DNA from: Ectopseudomonas khazarica | Lineage (GTDB): Bacteria; Pseudomonadota; Gammaproteobacteria; Pseudomonadales; Pseudomonadaceae | Length of the DNA stretch: 64,000 nt | Reading direction: 5' to 3' | NCBI RefSeq assembly: GCF_004521985.1 | Contig: NZ_SBHZ01000003.1 | Coordinates: forward strand, 124,001 to 188,000 | Notes under the pieces: model-generated | What the model was told of the DNA's origin: nothing | Database searches by the model: none | The model's input: the letters and a program-made list of their open reading frames with translations, nothing else | Shown: positions 20,357-32,581 of the stretch, in pieces | How the letters are laid out: every line of letters starts with the position of its first letter | Position numbering within the stretch: position 1 is the stretch's first letter | Position numbers and translations under genes: made by a program

Positions 20357-22138
20357 ATGACTGCAGACACCGTTGTGTCCATACCGCCATACAAGGCTGA
20401 CGACCAGGACGTCGTCGCCGAACTGCGCGCCCAATTCGGCGACGACAGTTTCACCCTGCAAAGCACCCGCACCGGCATGCCGGTTCTCTGGGTCGCCCGC
20501 GAGCGCCTGATCGAGGTGCTCACCTGCCTGCGCAAGCTGCCGCGCCCCTACGTGATGCTCTATGACCTGCACGGCGTCGACGAGCGCCTGCGCACCCAGC
20601 GTCGCGGCCTGCCGGATGCCGACTTCACTGTGTTCTACCACCTGATGTCGCTGGAGCGTAACAGTGACGTGATGATCAAGGTGGCGCTGCGCGAGGGCGA
20701 CCTCAACCTGCCGAGCGCCACCGGCATCTGGCCTAACGCCAACTGGTACGAGCGTGAGGTCTGGGACCTGTACGGCATCACCTTCACCGGCCACCCGCAC
20801 CTGAGCCGCATCATGATGCCGCCGACCTGGGAAGGCCACCCGCTGCGCAAGGACTATCCGGCGCGCGCCACCGAGTTCGATCCCTTCAGCCTGACCCTGG
20901 CCAAGCAGCAGCTCGAGGAAGAAGCCGCGCGCTTCCGCCCGGAGGACTGGGGCATGAAACGCGGCGGCGAGCACGAGGACTACATGTTCCTCAACCTCGG
21001 CCCCAACCACCCTTCCGCGCACGGTGCCTTCCGCATCATCCTGCAGCTCGACGGTGAAGAGATCGTCGACTGCGTGCCGGAGATCGGCTACCACCACCGT
21101 GGCGCCGAGAAGATGGCCGAGCGCCAGAGCTGGCACAGCTTCATCCCCTACACCGACCGCATCGACTACCTCGGCGGGGTGATGAACAACCTGCCCTACG
21201 TGCTGGCCGTGGAGAAGCTGGCCGGCATCAAGGTGCCGCAGAAGGTCGACACCATCCGCGTGATGCTCGCCGAGTTCTTCCGCATCACCAGCCACCTGCT
21301 GTTCCTGGGTACCTACATCCAGGACGTCGGCGCCATGACCCCGGTGTTCTTCACCTTCACCGACCGCCAGCGCGCCTACAAGGTGATCGAAGCCATCACC
21401 GGCTTCCGCCTGCATCCGGCCTGGTACCGCATCGGCGGCGTCGCCCACGACCTGCCTCGTGGCTGGGACAAGCTGGTCAAGGAGTTCGTCGACTGGCTGC
21501 CCAAGCGCCTCGACGAGTACGAGAAGGCGGCACTGAAGAACAGCATCCTCAAGGCGCGCACCATCGGCGTGGCGCAGTACAACACCAGGGAAGCGCTGGA
21601 ATGGGGCACCACCGGTGCCGGTCTGCGCGCCACCGGCTGCGACTTCGACCTGCGCAAGGCGCGCCCCTACTCCGGCTACGAGAACTTCGAGTTCGAGGTG
21701 CCGCTGGCCGCCAATGGCGACGCCTACGACCGCTGCATGGTCCGCGTGGAAGAGATGCGTCAGAGCATCCGCATCATCGACCAGTGCCTGAAGAACATGC
21801 CGGAAGGCCCGTACAAGGCGGACCACCCGCTGACCACACCGCCACCGAAAGAGCGCACGCTGCAGCACATCGAGACCCTGATCACGCACTTCCTGCAGGT
21901 TTCCTGGGGCCCGGTCATGCCGGCCAACGAAGCCTTCCAGATGATCGAGGCGACCAAGGGCATCAACAGCTATTACCTGACGAGCGACGGCAGCACCATG
22001 AGCTACCGCACCCGGATTCGCACCCCCAGCTTCGCCCACCTGCAGCAGATCCCCGCAGTGATTCGCGGCAGCATGGTGGCGGACCTGATTGCCTATCTGG
22101 GCAGTATCGACTTCGTCATGGCCGACGTGGACCGCTGA
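20357..22138 (+). CDS. nuoC: Fused NADH-quinone oxidoreductase subunit C/D
   Basis: A NuoC-NuoD fusion of 593 residues, the standard state in gammaproteobacteria. The N-terminal NuoC part (about 1-190) contains the signature [18 protein letters not shown]; the NuoD part (about 200-593) contains [14 protein letters not shown] and the C-terminal DFVMADVDR. The NuoD half forms the quinone-binding pocket with NuoB; His residues in the NHPSAHG loop are the conserved quinone-site residues. It ends two bases before nuoE, which lies in the same transcript. Confidence 0.97.
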   Translation: MTADTVVSIPPYKADDQDVVAELRAQFGDDSFTLQSTRTGMPVLWVARERLIEVLTCLRKLPRPYVMLYDLHGVDERLRTQRRGLPDADFTVFYHLMSLERNSDVMIKVALREGDLNLPSATGIWPNANWYEREVWDLYGITFTGHPHLSRIMMPPTWEGHPLRKDYPARATEFDPFSLTLAKQQLEEEAARFRPEDWGMKRGGEHEDYMFLNLGPNHPSAHGAFRIILQLDGEEIVDCVPEIGYHHRGAEKMAERQSWHSFIPYTDRIDYLGGVMNNLPYVLAVEKLAGIKVPQKVDTIRVMLAEFFRITSHLLFLGTYIQDVGAMTPVFFTFTDRQRAYKVIEAITGFRLHPAWYRIGGVAHDLPRGWDKLVKEFVDWLPKRLDEYEKAALKNSILKARTIGVAQYNTREALEWGTTGAGLRATGCDFDLRKARPYSGYENFEFEVPLAANGDAYDRCMVRVEEMRQSIRIIDQCLKNMPEGPYKADHPLTTPPPKERTLQHIETLITHFLQVSWGPVMPANEAFQMIEATKGINSYYLTSDGSTMSYRTRIRTPSFAHLQQIPAVIRGSMVADLIAYLGSIDFVMADVDR

Positions 22139-22140
22139 TC

Positions 22141-22635
22141 ATGAGCACGCTAATCCAGACAGACCGTTTCGTCCTCAGCGAAACCGAACGCTCGGCCATC
22201 GAGCACGAGATGCATCACTACGAAGACCCGCGCGCCGCCAGCATCGAGGCGCTGAAGATCGTGCAGAAGGAGCGCGGCTGGGTGCCGGACGGCGCCGCCG
22301 ATGCCATTGGCGCGATCCTCGGCATCCCCGCCAGCGACGTCGAGGGCGTCGCCACCTTCTACAGCCAGATCTTCCGTCAGCCGGTCGGCCGCCACGTCAT
22401 CCGCGTATGCGACAGCATGACCTGCTACATCGGTGGCCATGAGTCGGTGCTCGCCGAGATGCAGCAACAGCTCGGCATCGGCCTCGGCCAGACCACCGCC
22501 GACGAGCGTTTCACCCTGCTGCCGGTGTGCTGCCTGGGCAATTGCGACAAGGCCCCGGCCGTGATGATCGACGACGACACCTTCGGCGACGTTCGAGCGG
22601 ACGGCGTAGCCAAGCTGCTGGAGGACTACAAATGA
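22141..22635 (+). CDS. nuoE: NADH-quinone oxidoreductase subunit E
   Basis: Thioredoxin-like [2Fe-2S] subunit of the NADH dehydrogenase module (cluster N1a). The four ligands are visible in VCDSMTC and [10 protein letters not shown]. Product 164 residues. It begins two bases after nuoCD and its stop overlaps the nuoF ATG by 4 bases. The longer open frame extending left is an out-of-frame reading of nuoCD. Confidence 0.96.
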   Translation: MSTLIQTDRFVLSETERSAIEHEMHHYEDPRAASIEALKIVQKERGWVPDGAADAIGAILGIPASDVEGVATFYSQIFRQPVGRHVIRVCDSMTCYIGGHESVLAEMQQQLGIGLGQTTADERFTLLPVCCLGNCDKAPAVMIDDDTFGDVRADGVAKLLEDYK

Positions 22636-23978
22636 AGACCCTCACCTCCAGCGGCCCGGCCAACCGCATCGCCCGCAGCGAAGAGACCCACCCGCTGACC
22701 TGGCGCCTGCGCGACGACGCCCAGCCGGTATGGCTGGCCGAGTACCAGGCGAAGAACGGCTATGCCGCCGCACGCAAGGCGCTGACCGAGATGGCCCAGG
22801 CCGACATCGTGCAGACCGTCAAGGAATCCGGTCTCAAGGGCCGCGGCGGTGCAGGCTTCCCCACGGGCGTGAAGTGGGGCCTGATGCCGGCCGACGAATC
22901 CCTGAACATCCGCTACCTGCTGTGCAACGCGGACGAGATGGAGCCCAACACCTGGAAGGACCGCATGCTCATGGAGCAGCTGCCGCACCTGCTGGTGGAA
23001 GGCATGCTGATCTCGGCTCGCGCGCTCAAGGCCTACCGTGGCTACATCTTCCTGCGCGGCGAATACGTCGACGCCGCCGCCAACCTCAACCGCGCCATCG
23101 AGGAAGCCAAGGCTGCCGGTCTGCTGGGCAAGAACATCTTCGGCTCCGGTTTCGATTTCGAGCTGTTCGTGCATACCGGCGCCGGGCGCTACATCTGTGG
23201 CGAAGAAACCGCGCTGATCAACTCGCTCGAAGGCCGCCGCGCCAACCCGCGCGCCAAACCGCCCTTCCCCGCTGCCGTCGGCGTGTGGGGCAAGCCGACC
23301 TGCGTCAACAACGTCGAGACCCTGTGCAACGTGCCCGCCATCGTTTCTGGCGGTGTCGACTGGTACAAGAGCCTCGCCCGTCCGGGCAGCGAAGACCATG
23401 GCACCAAGCTGATGGGCTTCTCCGGCAAGGTGAAGAACCCCGGCCTGTGGGAGCTGCCGTTCGGCGTCAGCGCGCGCGAACTGTTCGAGGAGCATGCCGG
23501 CGGCATGCGCGACGGCTACCGGCTCAAGTGCTGGCAGCCGGGCGGCGCCGGTACCGGTTTCCTGCTGCCCGAGCACCTCGAGGCGCAGATGTACGCTGGC
23601 GGCATCGCCAAGGTCGGTACGCGCATGGGCACCGGCCTGGCGCTGGCGGTGGACGACTCGATCAACATGGTCTCCCTGCTGCGCAACATGGAAGAGTTCT
23701 TCGCCCGCGAGTCCTGTGGCTGGTGCACGCCGTGCCGCGATGGTCTGCCGTGGAGCGTGAAGATTCTCCGCGCCCTGGAGCGCAAGCAGGGTACCGCCGA
23801 AGACATCCAGACCCTGCTCGGGCTGGTCAACTTCCTCGGCCCGGGCAAGACCTTCTGCGCCCACGCACCCGGTGCGGTGGAGCCGCTGGGCAGCGCCATC
23901 AAGTATTTCCGTGAAGAGTTCGAGGCCGGTGTGGCGCAGGTGGCGAGCACGCCCCGCACGCCGGCGACCGCGAGCTGA
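22632..23978 (+). CDS. nuoF: NADH-quinone oxidoreductase subunit F
   Basis: NADH- and FMN-binding subunit with cluster N3. The glycine-rich NADH site [14 protein letters not shown] (about 73-86), the FMN segment [14 protein letters not shown] and the cluster ligands [12 protein letters not shown] plus the later Cys in KTFCAHAPG are all present. NuoF of this group has EMEPNT where many have ExEPGT, as other gammaproteobacterial sequences do. Product 448 residues. Start fixed by the ATGA overlap with nuoE. Confidence 0.96.
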   Translation: MKTLTSSGPANRIARSEETHPLTWRLRDDAQPVWLAEYQAKNGYAAARKALTEMAQADIVQTVKESGLKGRGGAGFPTGVKWGLMPADESLNIRYLLCNADEMEPNTWKDRMLMEQLPHLLVEGMLISARALKAYRGYIFLRGEYVDAAANLNRAIEEAKAAGLLGKNIFGSGFDFELFVHTGAGRYICGEETALINSLEGRRANPRAKPPFPAAVGVWGKPTCVNNVETLCNVPAIVSGGVDWYKSLARPGSEDHGTKLMGFSGKVKNPGLWELPFGVSARELFEEHAGGMRDGYRLKCWQPGGAGTGFLLPEHLEAQMYAGGIAKVGTRMGTGLALAVDDSINMVSLLRNMEEFFARESCGWCTPCRDGLPWSVKILRALERKQGTAEDIQTLLGLVNFLGPGKTFCAHAPGAVEPLGSAIKYFREEFEAGVAQVASTPRTPATAS

Positions 23979-24000
23979 ACAGACGAATTCCCTTAGCCAG

Positions 24001-24016
24001 CCGCTTTAGCAAGCGG
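24001..24016 (+). other. Intercistronic hairpin nuoF/nuoG
   Basis: CCGCTT-tagc-AAGCGG: a perfect 6-bp stem with a 4-nt loop, in the 58-bp gap between nuoF and nuoG. No T tract follows. Confidence 0.5.
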
Positions 24017-24036
24017 GTAAACGAAGACTCAAAGAA

Positions 24037-26745
24037 ATGGCCACTATCCACGTAGACGGCAAAGATTTCGAAGTCGATGGAGCGGACAACCTGCTGCAGG
24101 CCTGCCTGTCCCTCGGCCTCGATATCCCCTACTTCTGCTGGCACCCCGCGCTTGGCAGCGTCGGGGCCTGCCGGCAGTGTGCGGTCAAGCAGTACAACGA
24201 CGAGAACGACACCCGTGGTCGTATCGTCATGTCCTGCATGACGCCTGCCACCGACAACACCTGGATCAGCATCGACGACGAGGAATCCAAGGCGTTCCGC
24301 GCCAGCGTCGTCGAGTGGCTGATGACCAACCACCCGCACGACTGTCCGGTGTGCGAGGAAGGCGGTCACTGCCACCTGCAGGACATGACGGTGATGACCG
24401 GGCACAACGCCCGTCGCTATCGCTTCACCAAGCGCACCCACCAGAACCAGGAGCTTGGCCCGTTCATCGCCCATGAGATGAACCGCTGCATCGCCTGCTA
24501 CCGCTGCGTGCGCTACTACAAGGACTACGCCGGCGGCACCGACCTGGGCGTGTATGGCGCGCACGACAACGTGTACTTCGGTCGCGTCGAGGACGGCACG
24601 CTGGAAAGCGAGTTCTCCGGCAACCTGGTCGAGGTCTGCCCGACCGGCGTGTTCACCGACAAGACCCATTCCGAGCGCTACAACCGCAAGTGGGACATGC
24701 AGTTCGCCCCAAGCATCTGCCATGGCTGCTCCAGCGGCTGCAACATCAGTCCCGGCGAGCGCTACGGCGAACTGCGCCGGATCGAGAACCGCTTCAACGG
24801 CTCGGTCAACCAGTACTTCCTCTGCGACCGTGGCCGTTTCGGCTACGGCTACGTCAACCGCGAGGATCGCCCGCGCCAGCCACTGCTGGGGAGCCAGCCG
24901 CTGGGCATCGATGCCGCGCTGGACAAGGCCGCCGAGCTGCTCAAGGGCAAGCGCGTGATCGGCATCGGCTCGCCGCGCGCCAGCCTCGAAGCCAACTTCG
25001 CCCTGCGCGAACTGGTCGGCGCCGAGCACTACTACAGTGGCATCGCGGCCGCCGAGCTGGACAACATTCGCCTGATCCGCGACATCCTGCGCAACGGCCC
25101 GCTGCCGACGCCGACGCTGCGCGATGTCGAGCTGCACGACGCCATCTTCGTCCTCGGCGAAGACCTGACCCAGACCGCTGCGCGCCTGGCCCTGGCCCTG
25201 CGCCAGGCGGTCAAGGGCAAGGCCACCGAGATCGCCGCCGGCGCACGCATCCAGGACTGGCACATGGCAGCCGTGCAGAACGTCGCCCAGCACGCCCGGC
25301 ATCCCCTGTTCATCGCCAGCGTCGGCGAGACCCGCCTGGATGACGTCGCCGCCGAGAGCGTGCATGCCGCGCCGGCCGATCTGGCCCGTATCGGTTTCGC
25401 CGTGGCCCACGCCATCGACCCCAGCGCTCCGGCCGTGGACGGCCTGGAAACGGAGGCGCGCGAGCTGGTACAGCGCATCGCCGCTGCGCTGACCAATGCC
25501 AGTCGCCCGCTGATCGTGTCCGGCGCCTCGCTGGGCGACAAGGCCCTGATCGAAGCGGCCGCCAACATCGCCAGCGCCCTGAAGAACCGTGAGAAGAACG
25601 GCTCGCTGAGCCTGGTGGTGCCCGAGGCCAACAGCCTGGGCCTGGCCCTGCTCGGCGGCGAATCCGTCGACGCCGCGCTGCAGGCCCTGAGTAGCAGCCA
25701 GGCCGATGCCGTGATCGTGCTGGAGAACGACCTGTACCGCCGCGCCGATGCTGCCAAGGTCGATGCCGCGCTGGCTGCCGCGCAGAGCGTGATCGTCGCC
25801 GACCACCAGCGCACCGCGACCAGCGAACGCGCTCACCTGCTGCTGCCGGTGGCCAGCTTCGCCGAGGGCGACGGCACCCTGGTCAGCCTCGAGGGCCGCG
25901 CCCAGCGTTTCTTCCAGGTCTATGAGCCGAGCTACTACGACAGCAACATCCTGATCCGCGAGGGCTGGCGCTGGCTGCACGCGCTGCACAGCACCCTGCA
26001 GGGCAAGGCCGTGGACTGGACGCAGCTGGACCAGGTCACCGACGCCTGCGCCGCCAGCAACCCGCTGCTGGCCGGCATCAGGGACGCCGCGCCGAGCGCC
26101 GCGTTCCGCATCAAGGGCCTCAAGCTGGCGCGCGAACCGCATCGCTACAGCGGTCGCACCGCCATGCGCGCCAACATCAGCGTGCACGAGCCGCGCCAGC
26201 CGCAGGATCAGGATTCGGCCTTCGCCTTCTCCATGGAAGGCTACGCCGGCAGCAAGGAAGACCGGCAGCAGATTCCGTTCGCCTGGTCGCCGGGCTGGAA
26301 CTCGCCGCAGGCCTGGAACAAGTTCCAGGACGAGGTCGGTGGTCACCTGCGCGCCGGCGACCCCGGCGTGCGTCTGCTCGAGGCCGCTGGCAACGCGCTG
26401 CCCTGGTTCGCGGTGAACGCTGCGTTCAACCCGGCGGCTGGCACCTGGCAGGTGGCGCCGCTGCACCACCTGTTCGGCAGCGAGGAAAACTCCGCGCGTG
26501 CCAAACCCATCCAGGAACGCATGCCCGAGCCCTATGTGGCCCTGGCCCGCGACGAGGCGGCTCGCCTGGGGGTGAACGATGGTGCGCTGCTGGCCCTGCG
26601 CGTCAACGGCCAGGCCCTGCGCCTGCCGCTGCAGGTGCGTGACGACCTGGGCGTCGGCCTGGTCGGCCTGCCGCTCGGCTTGCCGGGCATTCCGGCGACG
26701 CTCGCCGGTGCCAGCGTGACCCTGCTGCAGGAGGCCGCACAATGA
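24037..26745 (+). CDS. nuoG: NADH-quinone oxidoreductase subunit G
   Basis: Large iron-sulfur subunit (902 residues). The N-terminal ferredoxin domain (about 1-80; [15 protein letters not shown]) holds N1b; then [12 protein letters not shown] and [11 protein letters not shown] give N5/N4-type ligands. The extra cluster N7, found only in some bacteria, is present as [11 protein letters not shown] followed by a fourth Cys in YFLCDRG. The C-terminal half is a molybdopterin-oxidoreductase-like domain without the cofactor. Overlaps nuoH by 4 bases. Confidence 0.96.
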   Translation: MATIHVDGKDFEVDGADNLLQACLSLGLDIPYFCWHPALGSVGACRQCAVKQYNDENDTRGRIVMSCMTPATDNTWISIDDEESKAFRASVVEWLMTNHPHDCPVCEEGGHCHLQDMTVMTGHNARRYRFTKRTHQNQELGPFIAHEMNRCIACYRCVRYYKDYAGGTDLGVYGAHDNVYFGRVEDGTLESEFSGNLVEVCPTGVFTDKTHSERYNRKWDMQFAPSICHGCSSGCNISPGERYGELRRIENRFNGSVNQYFLCDRGRFGYGYVNREDRPRQPLLGSQPLGIDAALDKAAELLKGKRVIGIGSPRASLEANFALRELVGAEHYYSGIAAAELDNIRLIRDILRNGPLPTPTLRDVELHDAIFVLGEDLTQTAARLALALRQAVKGKATEIAAGARIQDWHMAAVQNVAQHARHPLFIASVGETRLDDVAAESVHAAPADLARIGFAVAHAIDPSAPAVDGLETEARELVQRIAAALTNASRPLIVSGASLGDKALIEAAANIASALKNREKNGSLSLVVPEANSLGLALLGGESVDAALQALSSSQADAVIVLENDLYRRADAAKVDAALAAAQSVIVADHQRTATSERAHLLLPVASFAEGDGTLVSLEGRAQRFFQVYEPSYYDSNILIREGWRWLHALHSTLQGKAVDWTQLDQVTDACAASNPLLAGIRDAAPSAAFRIKGLKLAREPHRYSGRTAMRANISVHEPRQPQDQDSAFAFSMEGYAGSKEDRQQIPFAWSPGWNSPQAWNKFQDEVGGHLRAGDPGVRLLEAAGNALPWFAVNAAFNPAAGTWQVAPLHHLFGSEENSARAKPIQERMPEPYVALARDEAARLGVNDGALLALRVNGQALRLPLQVRDDLGVGLVGLPLGLPGIPATLAGASVTLLQEAAQ

Positions 26746-27734
26746 GCTGGTTGACGCCCGAACTGATCGAGATCGTCATCGCCGTACTCAAGGCCATCGT
26801 CATCCTGCTGGTGGTGGTGGTCTGCGGTGCGCTGCTGAGCTTCATCGAGCGGCGCCTGCTCGGCTGGTGGCAGGACCGCTACGGCCCCAACCGCGTCGGG
26901 CCGTTCGGCATGTTCCAGATCGCCGCCGACATGATCAAGATGTTCTTCAAGGAGGACTGGACGCCGCCGTTCGCCGACAGGTTCATCTTCATCCTGGCAC
27001 CGATGATCGCCTTCTCGGCGATGCTGATGGCCTTCGCCATCATCCCCATCACCCCGACCTGGGGGGTGGCGGACCTGAACATCGGCATCCTGTTCTTCTT
27101 CGCCATGGCCGGCCTTTCGGTCTACGCGGTGCTGTTCGCCGGCTGGTCGAGCAACAACAAGTTCGCCCTGCTCGGCAGCCTGCGCGCGTCGGCCCAGACC
27201 ATCTCCTACGAGGTGTTCCTGGCCCTGGCGCTGATGGGTGTGGTGGCGCAGGTCGGCTCGTTCAACATGCGCGACATCGTCGATTACCAGGCGCAGAACC
27301 TGTGGTTCATCATTCCGCAGTTCTTCGGCTTTTGTACCTTCTTCATCGCTGCCGTCGCCGTGACCCACCGTCACCCGTTCGACCAGCCGGAAGCCGAACA
27401 GGAGCTGGCCGACGGTTACCACATCGAATACGCCGGGATGAAGTGGGGCATGTTCTTCGTTGGCGAGTACGTCGCCATCGTCACCGTCTCGGCCCTGCTG
27501 GTGACGCTGTTCTTCGGTGGCTGGCATGGCCCGTTCGGCATCCTGCCGCAGATCCCGTTCTTCTGGTTCGCGCTGAAGACGGCGTTCTTCATCATGATCT
27601 TCATCCTGCTGCGCGCGTCGATCCCACGCCCGCGCTATGACCAGGTCATGGCCTTCAGCTGGAAGTTCTGCCTGCCGCTGACCCTGATCAACCTGCTGGT
27701 GACCGGCGCATTCGTGCTGGCCGCGGCCCAGTAA
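26742..27734 (+). CDS. nuoH: NADH-quinone oxidoreductase subunit H
   Basis: Membrane subunit (330 residues, about eight helices) that forms the quinone entry with NuoB and NuoD. Family signatures visible: [20 protein letters not shown] and the acidic loop [20 protein letters not shown]. Start fixed by the ATGA overlap with nuoG. Confidence 0.97.
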   Translation: MSWLTPELIEIVIAVLKAIVILLVVVVCGALLSFIERRLLGWWQDRYGPNRVGPFGMFQIAADMIKMFFKEDWTPPFADRFIFILAPMIAFSAMLMAFAIIPITPTWGVADLNIGILFFFAMAGLSVYAVLFAGWSSNNKFALLGSLRASAQTISYEVFLALALMGVVAQVGSFNMRDIVDYQAQNLWFIIPQFFGFCTFFIAAVAVTHRHPFDQPEAEQELADGYHIEYAGMKWGMFFVGEYVAIVTVSALLVTLFFGGWHGPFGILPQIPFFWFALKTAFFIMIFILLRASIPRPRYDQVMAFSWKFCLPLTLINLLVTGAFVLAAAQ

Positions 27735-27745
27735 GGAGAAACGCA

Positions 27746-28294
27746 ATGTTCAAATACATCTGGGACGTGCTGGTCGGCACCGCCACCCAGCTACGCAGCC
27801 TGGCCATGGTCTTCAGCCATGGTTTTCGCAAGCGTGACACCCTGCAATACCCGGAAGAGCCGGTCTACCTGCCGCCGCGCTACCGGGGCCGCATCGTCCT
27901 CACCCGCGACCCCGACGGCGAAGAGCGCTGCGTGGCGTGCAACCTGTGCGCCGTGGCCTGCCCGGTAGGCTGCATCTCGCTGCAGAAGGCCGAGACCGAT
28001 GACGGTCGCTGGTACCCGGAGTTCTTCCGCATCAACTTCTCGCGCTGCATCTTCTGTGGCCTGTGCGAGGAAGCCTGCCCGACCACGGCGATCCAGCTCA
28101 CTCCCGACTTCGAGATGGGCGAGTTCAAGCGCCAGGATCTGGTGTACGAGAAGGAAGACCTGCTGATCAGCGGCCCCGGCAAGAACCCGGACTACAACTT
28201 CTACCGCGTCGCCGGCATGGCCATCGCCGGCAAGCCCAAGGGCGCCGCGCAGGACGAGGCCGAGCCGATCAACGTCAAGGGACTGCTGCCATGA
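27746..28294 (+). CDS. nuoI: NADH-quinone oxidoreductase subunit I
   Basis: Ferredoxin-like subunit (182 residues) with two [4Fe-4S] clusters, N6a and N6b. The two ligand sets are [15 protein letters not shown] and [19 protein letters not shown] lies 6 bases before the ATG. Confidence 0.97.
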   Translation: MFKYIWDVLVGTATQLRSLAMVFSHGFRKRDTLQYPEEPVYLPPRYRGRIVLTRDPDGEERCVACNLCAVACPVGCISLQKAETDDGRWYPEFFRINFSRCIFCGLCEEACPTTAIQLTPDFEMGEFKRQDLVYEKEDLLISGPGKNPDYNFYRVAGMAIAGKPKGAAQDEAEPINVKGLLP

Positions 28295-28320
28295 TGCTGA
28301 TATCACTTTCCCTGCCCCTC

Positions 28321-28340
28321 GCCCGCCACCGTGCGCGGGC
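28321..28340 (+). other. Intercistronic hairpin nuoI/nuoJ
   Basis: GCCCGC and GCGGGC pair across an 8-nt loop in the 64-bp gap before nuoJ. No T tract follows; the GAGGAG ribosome site of nuoJ lies just downstream. Confidence 0.5.
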
Positions 28341-28358
28341 TACCGTGAGGAGCCTGTA

Positions 28359-28868
28359 ATGGAATTCGCGTTCTACTTCGCCGCCGGCGTGGCGGTGGCA
28401 TCGACGGTGGGGGTGATCACCAACACCAACCCGGTGCATGCCCTGCTCTACCTGATCGTCTCGCTGCTGGCGGTGTCGATGGTGTTCTTCGCCCTTGGCG
28501 CGCCCTTCGCCGGCGCACTGGAAATCATCGTCTACGCCGGCGCCATCATGGTGCTGTTCGTCTTCGTGGTGATGATGCTCAACCTCGGCCCGGCCGCTGC
28601 CGATCAGGAACGCAGGTGGCTGACGCCCGGCATCTGGGTCGGTCCGGCCATTCTCAGCGCCCTGCTGCTCGGGCAGTTGCTCTACGTGCTGCTCAGCCAT
28701 GTCAGCGATGCACAGATCGGCCATACCACGGTCGAAGCCAAGGCCGTCGGCATCAGCCTGTTCGGCCCCTACCTGCTGGTGGTTGAGCTGGCCTCGATGC
28801 TGCTGCTCGCCGCCCTGGTCGCCGCCTACCACCTGGGCCGCCATGACGCCAAGGAGCCCACAGCATGA
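28359..28868 (+). CDS. nuoJ: NADH-quinone oxidoreductase subunit J
   Basis: Membrane subunit of 169 residues with five hydrophobic helices, including the conserved [18 protein letters not shown] helix that carries the pi-bulge linked to proton pumping. It has its own GAGGAG ribosome site and overlaps nuoK by 4 bases. Confidence 0.96.
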   Translation: MEFAFYFAAGVAVASTVGVITNTNPVHALLYLIVSLLAVSMVFFALGAPFAGALEIIVYAGAIMVLFVFVVMMLNLGPAAADQERRWLTPGIWVGPAILSALLLGQLLYVLLSHVSDAQIGHTTVEAKAVGISLFGPYLLVVELASMLLLAALVAAYHLGRHDAKEPTA

Positions 28869-29173
28869 CCGGTATACCCCTGGAGCACGGCCTGGCCCTG
28901 GCCGGCGTGCTGTTCTGCATCGGCCTGGTCGGCCTGATGGTGCGGCGCAACATCCTGTTCATCCTGATGAGCCTGGAAGTGATGATGAACGCCGCAGCGC
29001 TCGCCTTCATCGTCGCCGGCGCCCGCTGGGGTGCGGCTGACGGCCAGGTGATGTTCATTCTGGTGATCACCCTGGCAGCCGCCGAGGCCAGCATCGGCCT
29101 GGCGATCCTGCTGCAGCTGTATCGCCGCTTCAACACCCTGGATATCGACGCTGCCAGCGAGATGCGCGGATGA
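28865..29173 (+). CDS. nuoK: NADH-quinone oxidoreductase subunit K
   Basis: Three-helix proton-channel subunit of 102 residues. The conserved helix glutamates are in [11 protein letters not shown] and [11 protein letters not shown]. The protein is nearly identical in pattern to the P. aeruginosa one. It overlaps nuoJ and nuoL by 4 bases each. Confidence 0.96.
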   Translation: MTGIPLEHGLALAGVLFCIGLVGLMVRRNILFILMSLEVMMNAAALAFIVAGARWGAADGQVMFILVITLAAAEASIGLAILLQLYRRFNTLDIDAASEMRG

Positions 29174-31020
29174 ACCTTCTAGCCCTGACTCTATTCTTTC
29201 CGCTGCTCGGCTGGCTGCTGCTGGCCTTCTCGCGCGGACGCCTGTCGGAAAATACCAGCGCAGTGATCGGCGTCGGCTCCATCGGCCTGGCGGCTGCCAG
29301 CGCCGCCTGGGTGATCGCCGCCTTCCTCGGCAACCCACCGGCTTCGGGCGCCTTCAGCCTGACCCTGTGGCAGTGGATGAGCATCGAAGGCCTGGCGCCG
29401 AGCTTCACCCTGTACCTGGACGGCCTGTCCGTGACCATGCTCGGCGTGGTCACCGGCGTGGGTTTTCTGATCCACCTGTTCGCCAGCTGGTACATGCGTG
29501 GCGAGGAAGGCTACTCGCGCTTCTTCGCCTACACCAACCTGTTTATCTTCAGCATGCTGCTGCTGGTGCTCGGCGACAACCTGCTGGTGCTGTTCTTCGG
29601 CTGGGAAGGCGTGGGTCTGTGCTCGTACCTGCTGATCGGTTTCTACTACAAGCACGTGCCCAACGGTAACGCCGCGCTCAAGGCCTTCATCGTCACCCGC
29701 ATCGGCGACGTGTTCCTGATGATCGGCCTGTTCCTGCTGTTCCTCAACCTCGGCACCCTGAACATCCAGGAGCTGATGGTGCTGGCACCGCAGCGCTACG
29801 TCGCGGGCGACACCTGGCTGTGGCTGGCCACGCTGATGCTGCTCGGCGGCGCGGCGGGCAAGTCGGCGCAGTTGCCGCTGCAGACCTGGCTGGCCGATGC
29901 CATGGCCGGTCCGACCCCGGTGTCGGCGCTGATCCACGCGGCGACCATGGTCACCGCCGGCGTCTACCTGATCGCGCGCACCCACGGCCTGTTCCTGCTG
30001 ACCCCGGAGATTCTCGAACTGGTCGGCATCGTTGGCGGCGTGACCCTGGTGTTGGCCGGTTTCGCCGCACTGGTGCAGACCGACATCAAGCGCATCCTCG
30101 CCTACTCGACCATGAGCCAGATCGGCTACATGTTCCTCGCCCTGGGCGTCGGTGCCTGGGACGCGGCGATCTTCCACCTGATGACCCATGCCTTCTTCAA
30201 GGCCCTGCTGTTCCTGGCGTCCGGTGCGGTGATCCATGCCTGCCACCACGAGCAGAACATCTTCAGGATGGGCGGCCTGTGGAAGAAACTGCCACTGGCC
30301 TACGCCAGCTTCGTCGTTGGCGGCGCAGCCCTGGCCGCGCTGCCGCTGCTGACGGCCGGTTTCTACTCCAAGGACGAGATCCTCTGGGAAGCCTTCGCCA
30401 GTGGCCACGGCGGCCTGCTCTACGCGGGGCTGACCGGCGCTTTCCTGACTTCGATCTACACCTTCCGCCTGATCTTCATCGCCTTCCACGGCGAGCAGAA
30501 GACCGAGGCCCATGCCGGCCATGGCATCGCCCACAACCTGCCGCTGCTGGTGCTGATCGTGCTGTCGACCTTCATCGGCGCCTGGATCACCCCGCCGCTG
30601 GCCGGCGTCCTGCCGGAAAGCGCCGGGCATGCCGGTGGCGAGGCCAAGCACAGCCTGGAGCTGCTGTCCGGGCTGATCGCGGTCAGCGGCATCGTCATCG
30701 CTGCCCTGCTCTTCCTCGGTCAGCGCCGCTTCGCCAGTGCCGTGGCGCAGAGCGCGCCGGGTCGCCTGCTGAGCGCCTGGTGGTTCGCCGCCTGGGGCTT
30801 CGACTGGCTCTACGACAAGCTGTTCGTGCGTCCCTACCTGCTGCTCTGCCACCTGCTGCGCCGCGACCCGATCGACCGCAGCATCGGCCTGATCCCGCTG
30901 CTCGCGCGCGGCGGCAATGCCGCGCTGGTACGCAGCGAAACCGGTCAGGTGCGCTGGTACGCCGCCTCGATCGCCGGGGGCGCCGTGCTGGTGCTCGCCG
31001 CCATCCTATTTTTGAGTTAA
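29170..31020 (+). CDS. nuoL: NADH-quinone oxidoreductase subunit L
   Basis: Largest antiporter-like subunit (616 residues) with the long lateral helix that clamps the membrane arm. The glutamate of the channel lies in [17 protein letters not shown] and the lysine in [32 protein letters not shown] and [12 protein letters not shown] are typical family helices. Start fixed by the overlap with nuoK. Confidence 0.97.
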   Translation: MNLLALTLFFPLLGWLLLAFSRGRLSENTSAVIGVGSIGLAAASAAWVIAAFLGNPPASGAFSLTLWQWMSIEGLAPSFTLYLDGLSVTMLGVVTGVGFLIHLFASWYMRGEEGYSRFFAYTNLFIFSMLLLVLGDNLLVLFFGWEGVGLCSYLLIGFYYKHVPNGNAALKAFIVTRIGDVFLMIGLFLLFLNLGTLNIQELMVLAPQRYVAGDTWLWLATLMLLGGAAGKSAQLPLQTWLADAMAGPTPVSALIHAATMVTAGVYLIARTHGLFLLTPEILELVGIVGGVTLVLAGFAALVQTDIKRILAYSTMSQIGYMFLALGVGAWDAAIFHLMTHAFFKALLFLASGAVIHACHHEQNIFRMGGLWKKLPLAYASFVVGGAALAALPLLTAGFYSKDEILWEAFASGHGGLLYAGLTGAFLTSIYTFRLIFIAFHGEQKTEAHAGHGIAHNLPLLVLIVLSTFIGAWITPPLAGVLPESAGHAGGEAKHSLELLSGLIAVSGIVIAALLFLGQRRFASAVAQSAPGRLLSAWWFAAWGFDWLYDKLFVRPYLLLCHLLRRDPIDRSIGLIPLLARGGNAALVRSETGQVRWYAASIAGGAVLVLAAILFLS

Positions 31021-31033
31021 GGAAAACAGCCTG

Positions 31034-32563
31034 ATGATTCTGCCCTGGCTAATCCTGATCCCCTTCATCGGCGGCCTGCTGTGCTGGCAAGGCGAGCGCT
31101 TCGGCCACGTCCTGCCGCGCTGGATCGCCCTGATCACCATGGGCCTGCTGTTCGGCCTGAGCCTGTGGCTGTGGGTCAGCGGTGATTTCACCCTGGCGCC
31201 AGCCCCGGACGGCGGCCCACGCTGGGCCCACGAATTCGTCATCGACTGGATCCCGCGTCTGGGGATAACCATCCACCTGGCGATGGACGGCCTGTCGGTG
31301 CTGATGGTGACGCTCACCGGCCTGCTCGGCGTGCTCTCGGTGCTCTGCTCGTGGAACGAGATCCAGAACCGCGTCGGCTTCTTCCACCTCAACCTGATGT
31401 GGATTCTCGGCGGCGTGGTCGGCGTGTTCCTCGCCGTCGACCTGTTCCTGTTCTTCTTCTTCTGGGAAATGATGCTGGTGCCGATGTACTTCCTCATCGC
31501 GCTCTGGGGTCACAGCGGCAGCGACGGCCGCACCCGCATCACCGCCGCCACCAAGTTCTTCATCTTCACTCAGGCCAGCGGCCTGGTCATGCTGGTGTCG
31601 ATCCTCGCCCTGGTGTTCGTGCACTTCAACCAGACCGGCGTGCTCAGCTTCAACTACGCCGACCTGCTGCAGACCGAACTGGCGCCAGGCACCGAATACC
31701 TGCTGATGCTCGGCTTCTTCGTCGCCTTCGCGGTGAAGTTCCCGGTGGTACCGGTGCATTCCTGGCTGCCCGACGCCCACGCCCAGGCACCGACCGCAGG
31801 CTCCGTGGACCTCGCCGGCATCCTGCTGAAAACCGCCGCCTACGGCCTGCTGCGCTTCGCCCTGCCGCTGTTCCCCAACGCCTCGGCGGAGTTCGCGCCG
31901 ATCGCTCAGTGGCTCGGCGTGTTCGCCATCGTCTACGGCGCCCTGCTGTCCTTCGCGCAGACCGACATCAAGCGCCTGGTGGCCTACTCCAGCGTCTCAC
32001 ACATGGGCTTCGTGCTCATCGCCATCTACTCCGGCAGCCAGATCGCGCTGCAGGGCGCGGTGGTGCAGATGGTCGCTCATGGCCTGTCCGCCGCGGCGCT
32101 GTTCATCCTCTGCGGCCAGCTCTACGAGCGCCTGCATACCCGTGACCTGAGCCAGATGGGCGGCATCTGGGCGCGCATGCCCTGGCTGCCGGCCATCAGC
32201 CTGTTCTTCGCCGCCGCGGCGCTGGGCCTGCCGGGCACCGGCAACTTCGTCGGCGAGTTCCTCATCCTGATCGGCAGTTTCCCGAGTGCGCCCTGGGTCG
32301 TGGTACTGGCCGCCTGCGGCCTGGTGCTCGGCTCGGTGTATGCCCTGGCGATGATTCACCGCGCGTATTTCGGCCCGGTGCGGCAGGAGGCGGCATTGCC
32401 CGGCCTGAAAGCCCGCGAACTGTCCATGGTGCTTGGCCTCGGGGCACTGCTGATTCTGCTTGGCGTCTACCCGCAACCGGTGCTCGATACCTCCGCTGCC
32501 AGCATGCATGGCGTGCAGCAGTGGCTGGCTGGCGCCCTCGATCAACTCGCCTCGGGCCGGTAG
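31034..32563 (+). CDS. nuoM: NADH-quinone oxidoreductase subunit M
   Basis: Antiporter-like proton-pumping subunit (509 residues, about 14 helices). Key residues appear in FFWEMMLVPMYFLIALWG (glutamate) and FAVKFPVVPVHSWLPDAHA (lysine). AAGGAA precedes the ATG. Confidence 0.97.
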   Translation: MILPWLILIPFIGGLLCWQGERFGHVLPRWIALITMGLLFGLSLWLWVSGDFTLAPAPDGGPRWAHEFVIDWIPRLGITIHLAMDGLSVLMVTLTGLLGVLSVLCSWNEIQNRVGFFHLNLMWILGGVVGVFLAVDLFLFFFFWEMMLVPMYFLIALWGHSGSDGRTRITAATKFFIFTQASGLVMLVSILALVFVHFNQTGVLSFNYADLLQTELAPGTEYLLMLGFFVAFAVKFPVVPVHSWLPDAHAQAPTAGSVDLAGILLKTAAYGLLRFALPLFPNASAEFAPIAQWLGVFAIVYGALLSFAQTDIKRLVAYSSVSHMGFVLIAIYSGSQIALQGAVVQMVAHGLSAAALFILCGQLYERLHTRDLSQMGGIWARMPWLPAISLFFAAAALGLPGTGNFVGEFLILIGSFPSAPWVVVLAACGLVLGSVYALAMIHRAYFGPVRQEAALPGLKARELSMVLGLGALLILLGVYPQPVLDTSAASMHGVQQWLAGALDQLASGR

Positions 32564-32581
32564 GGTAAGGATTAGAGACTC

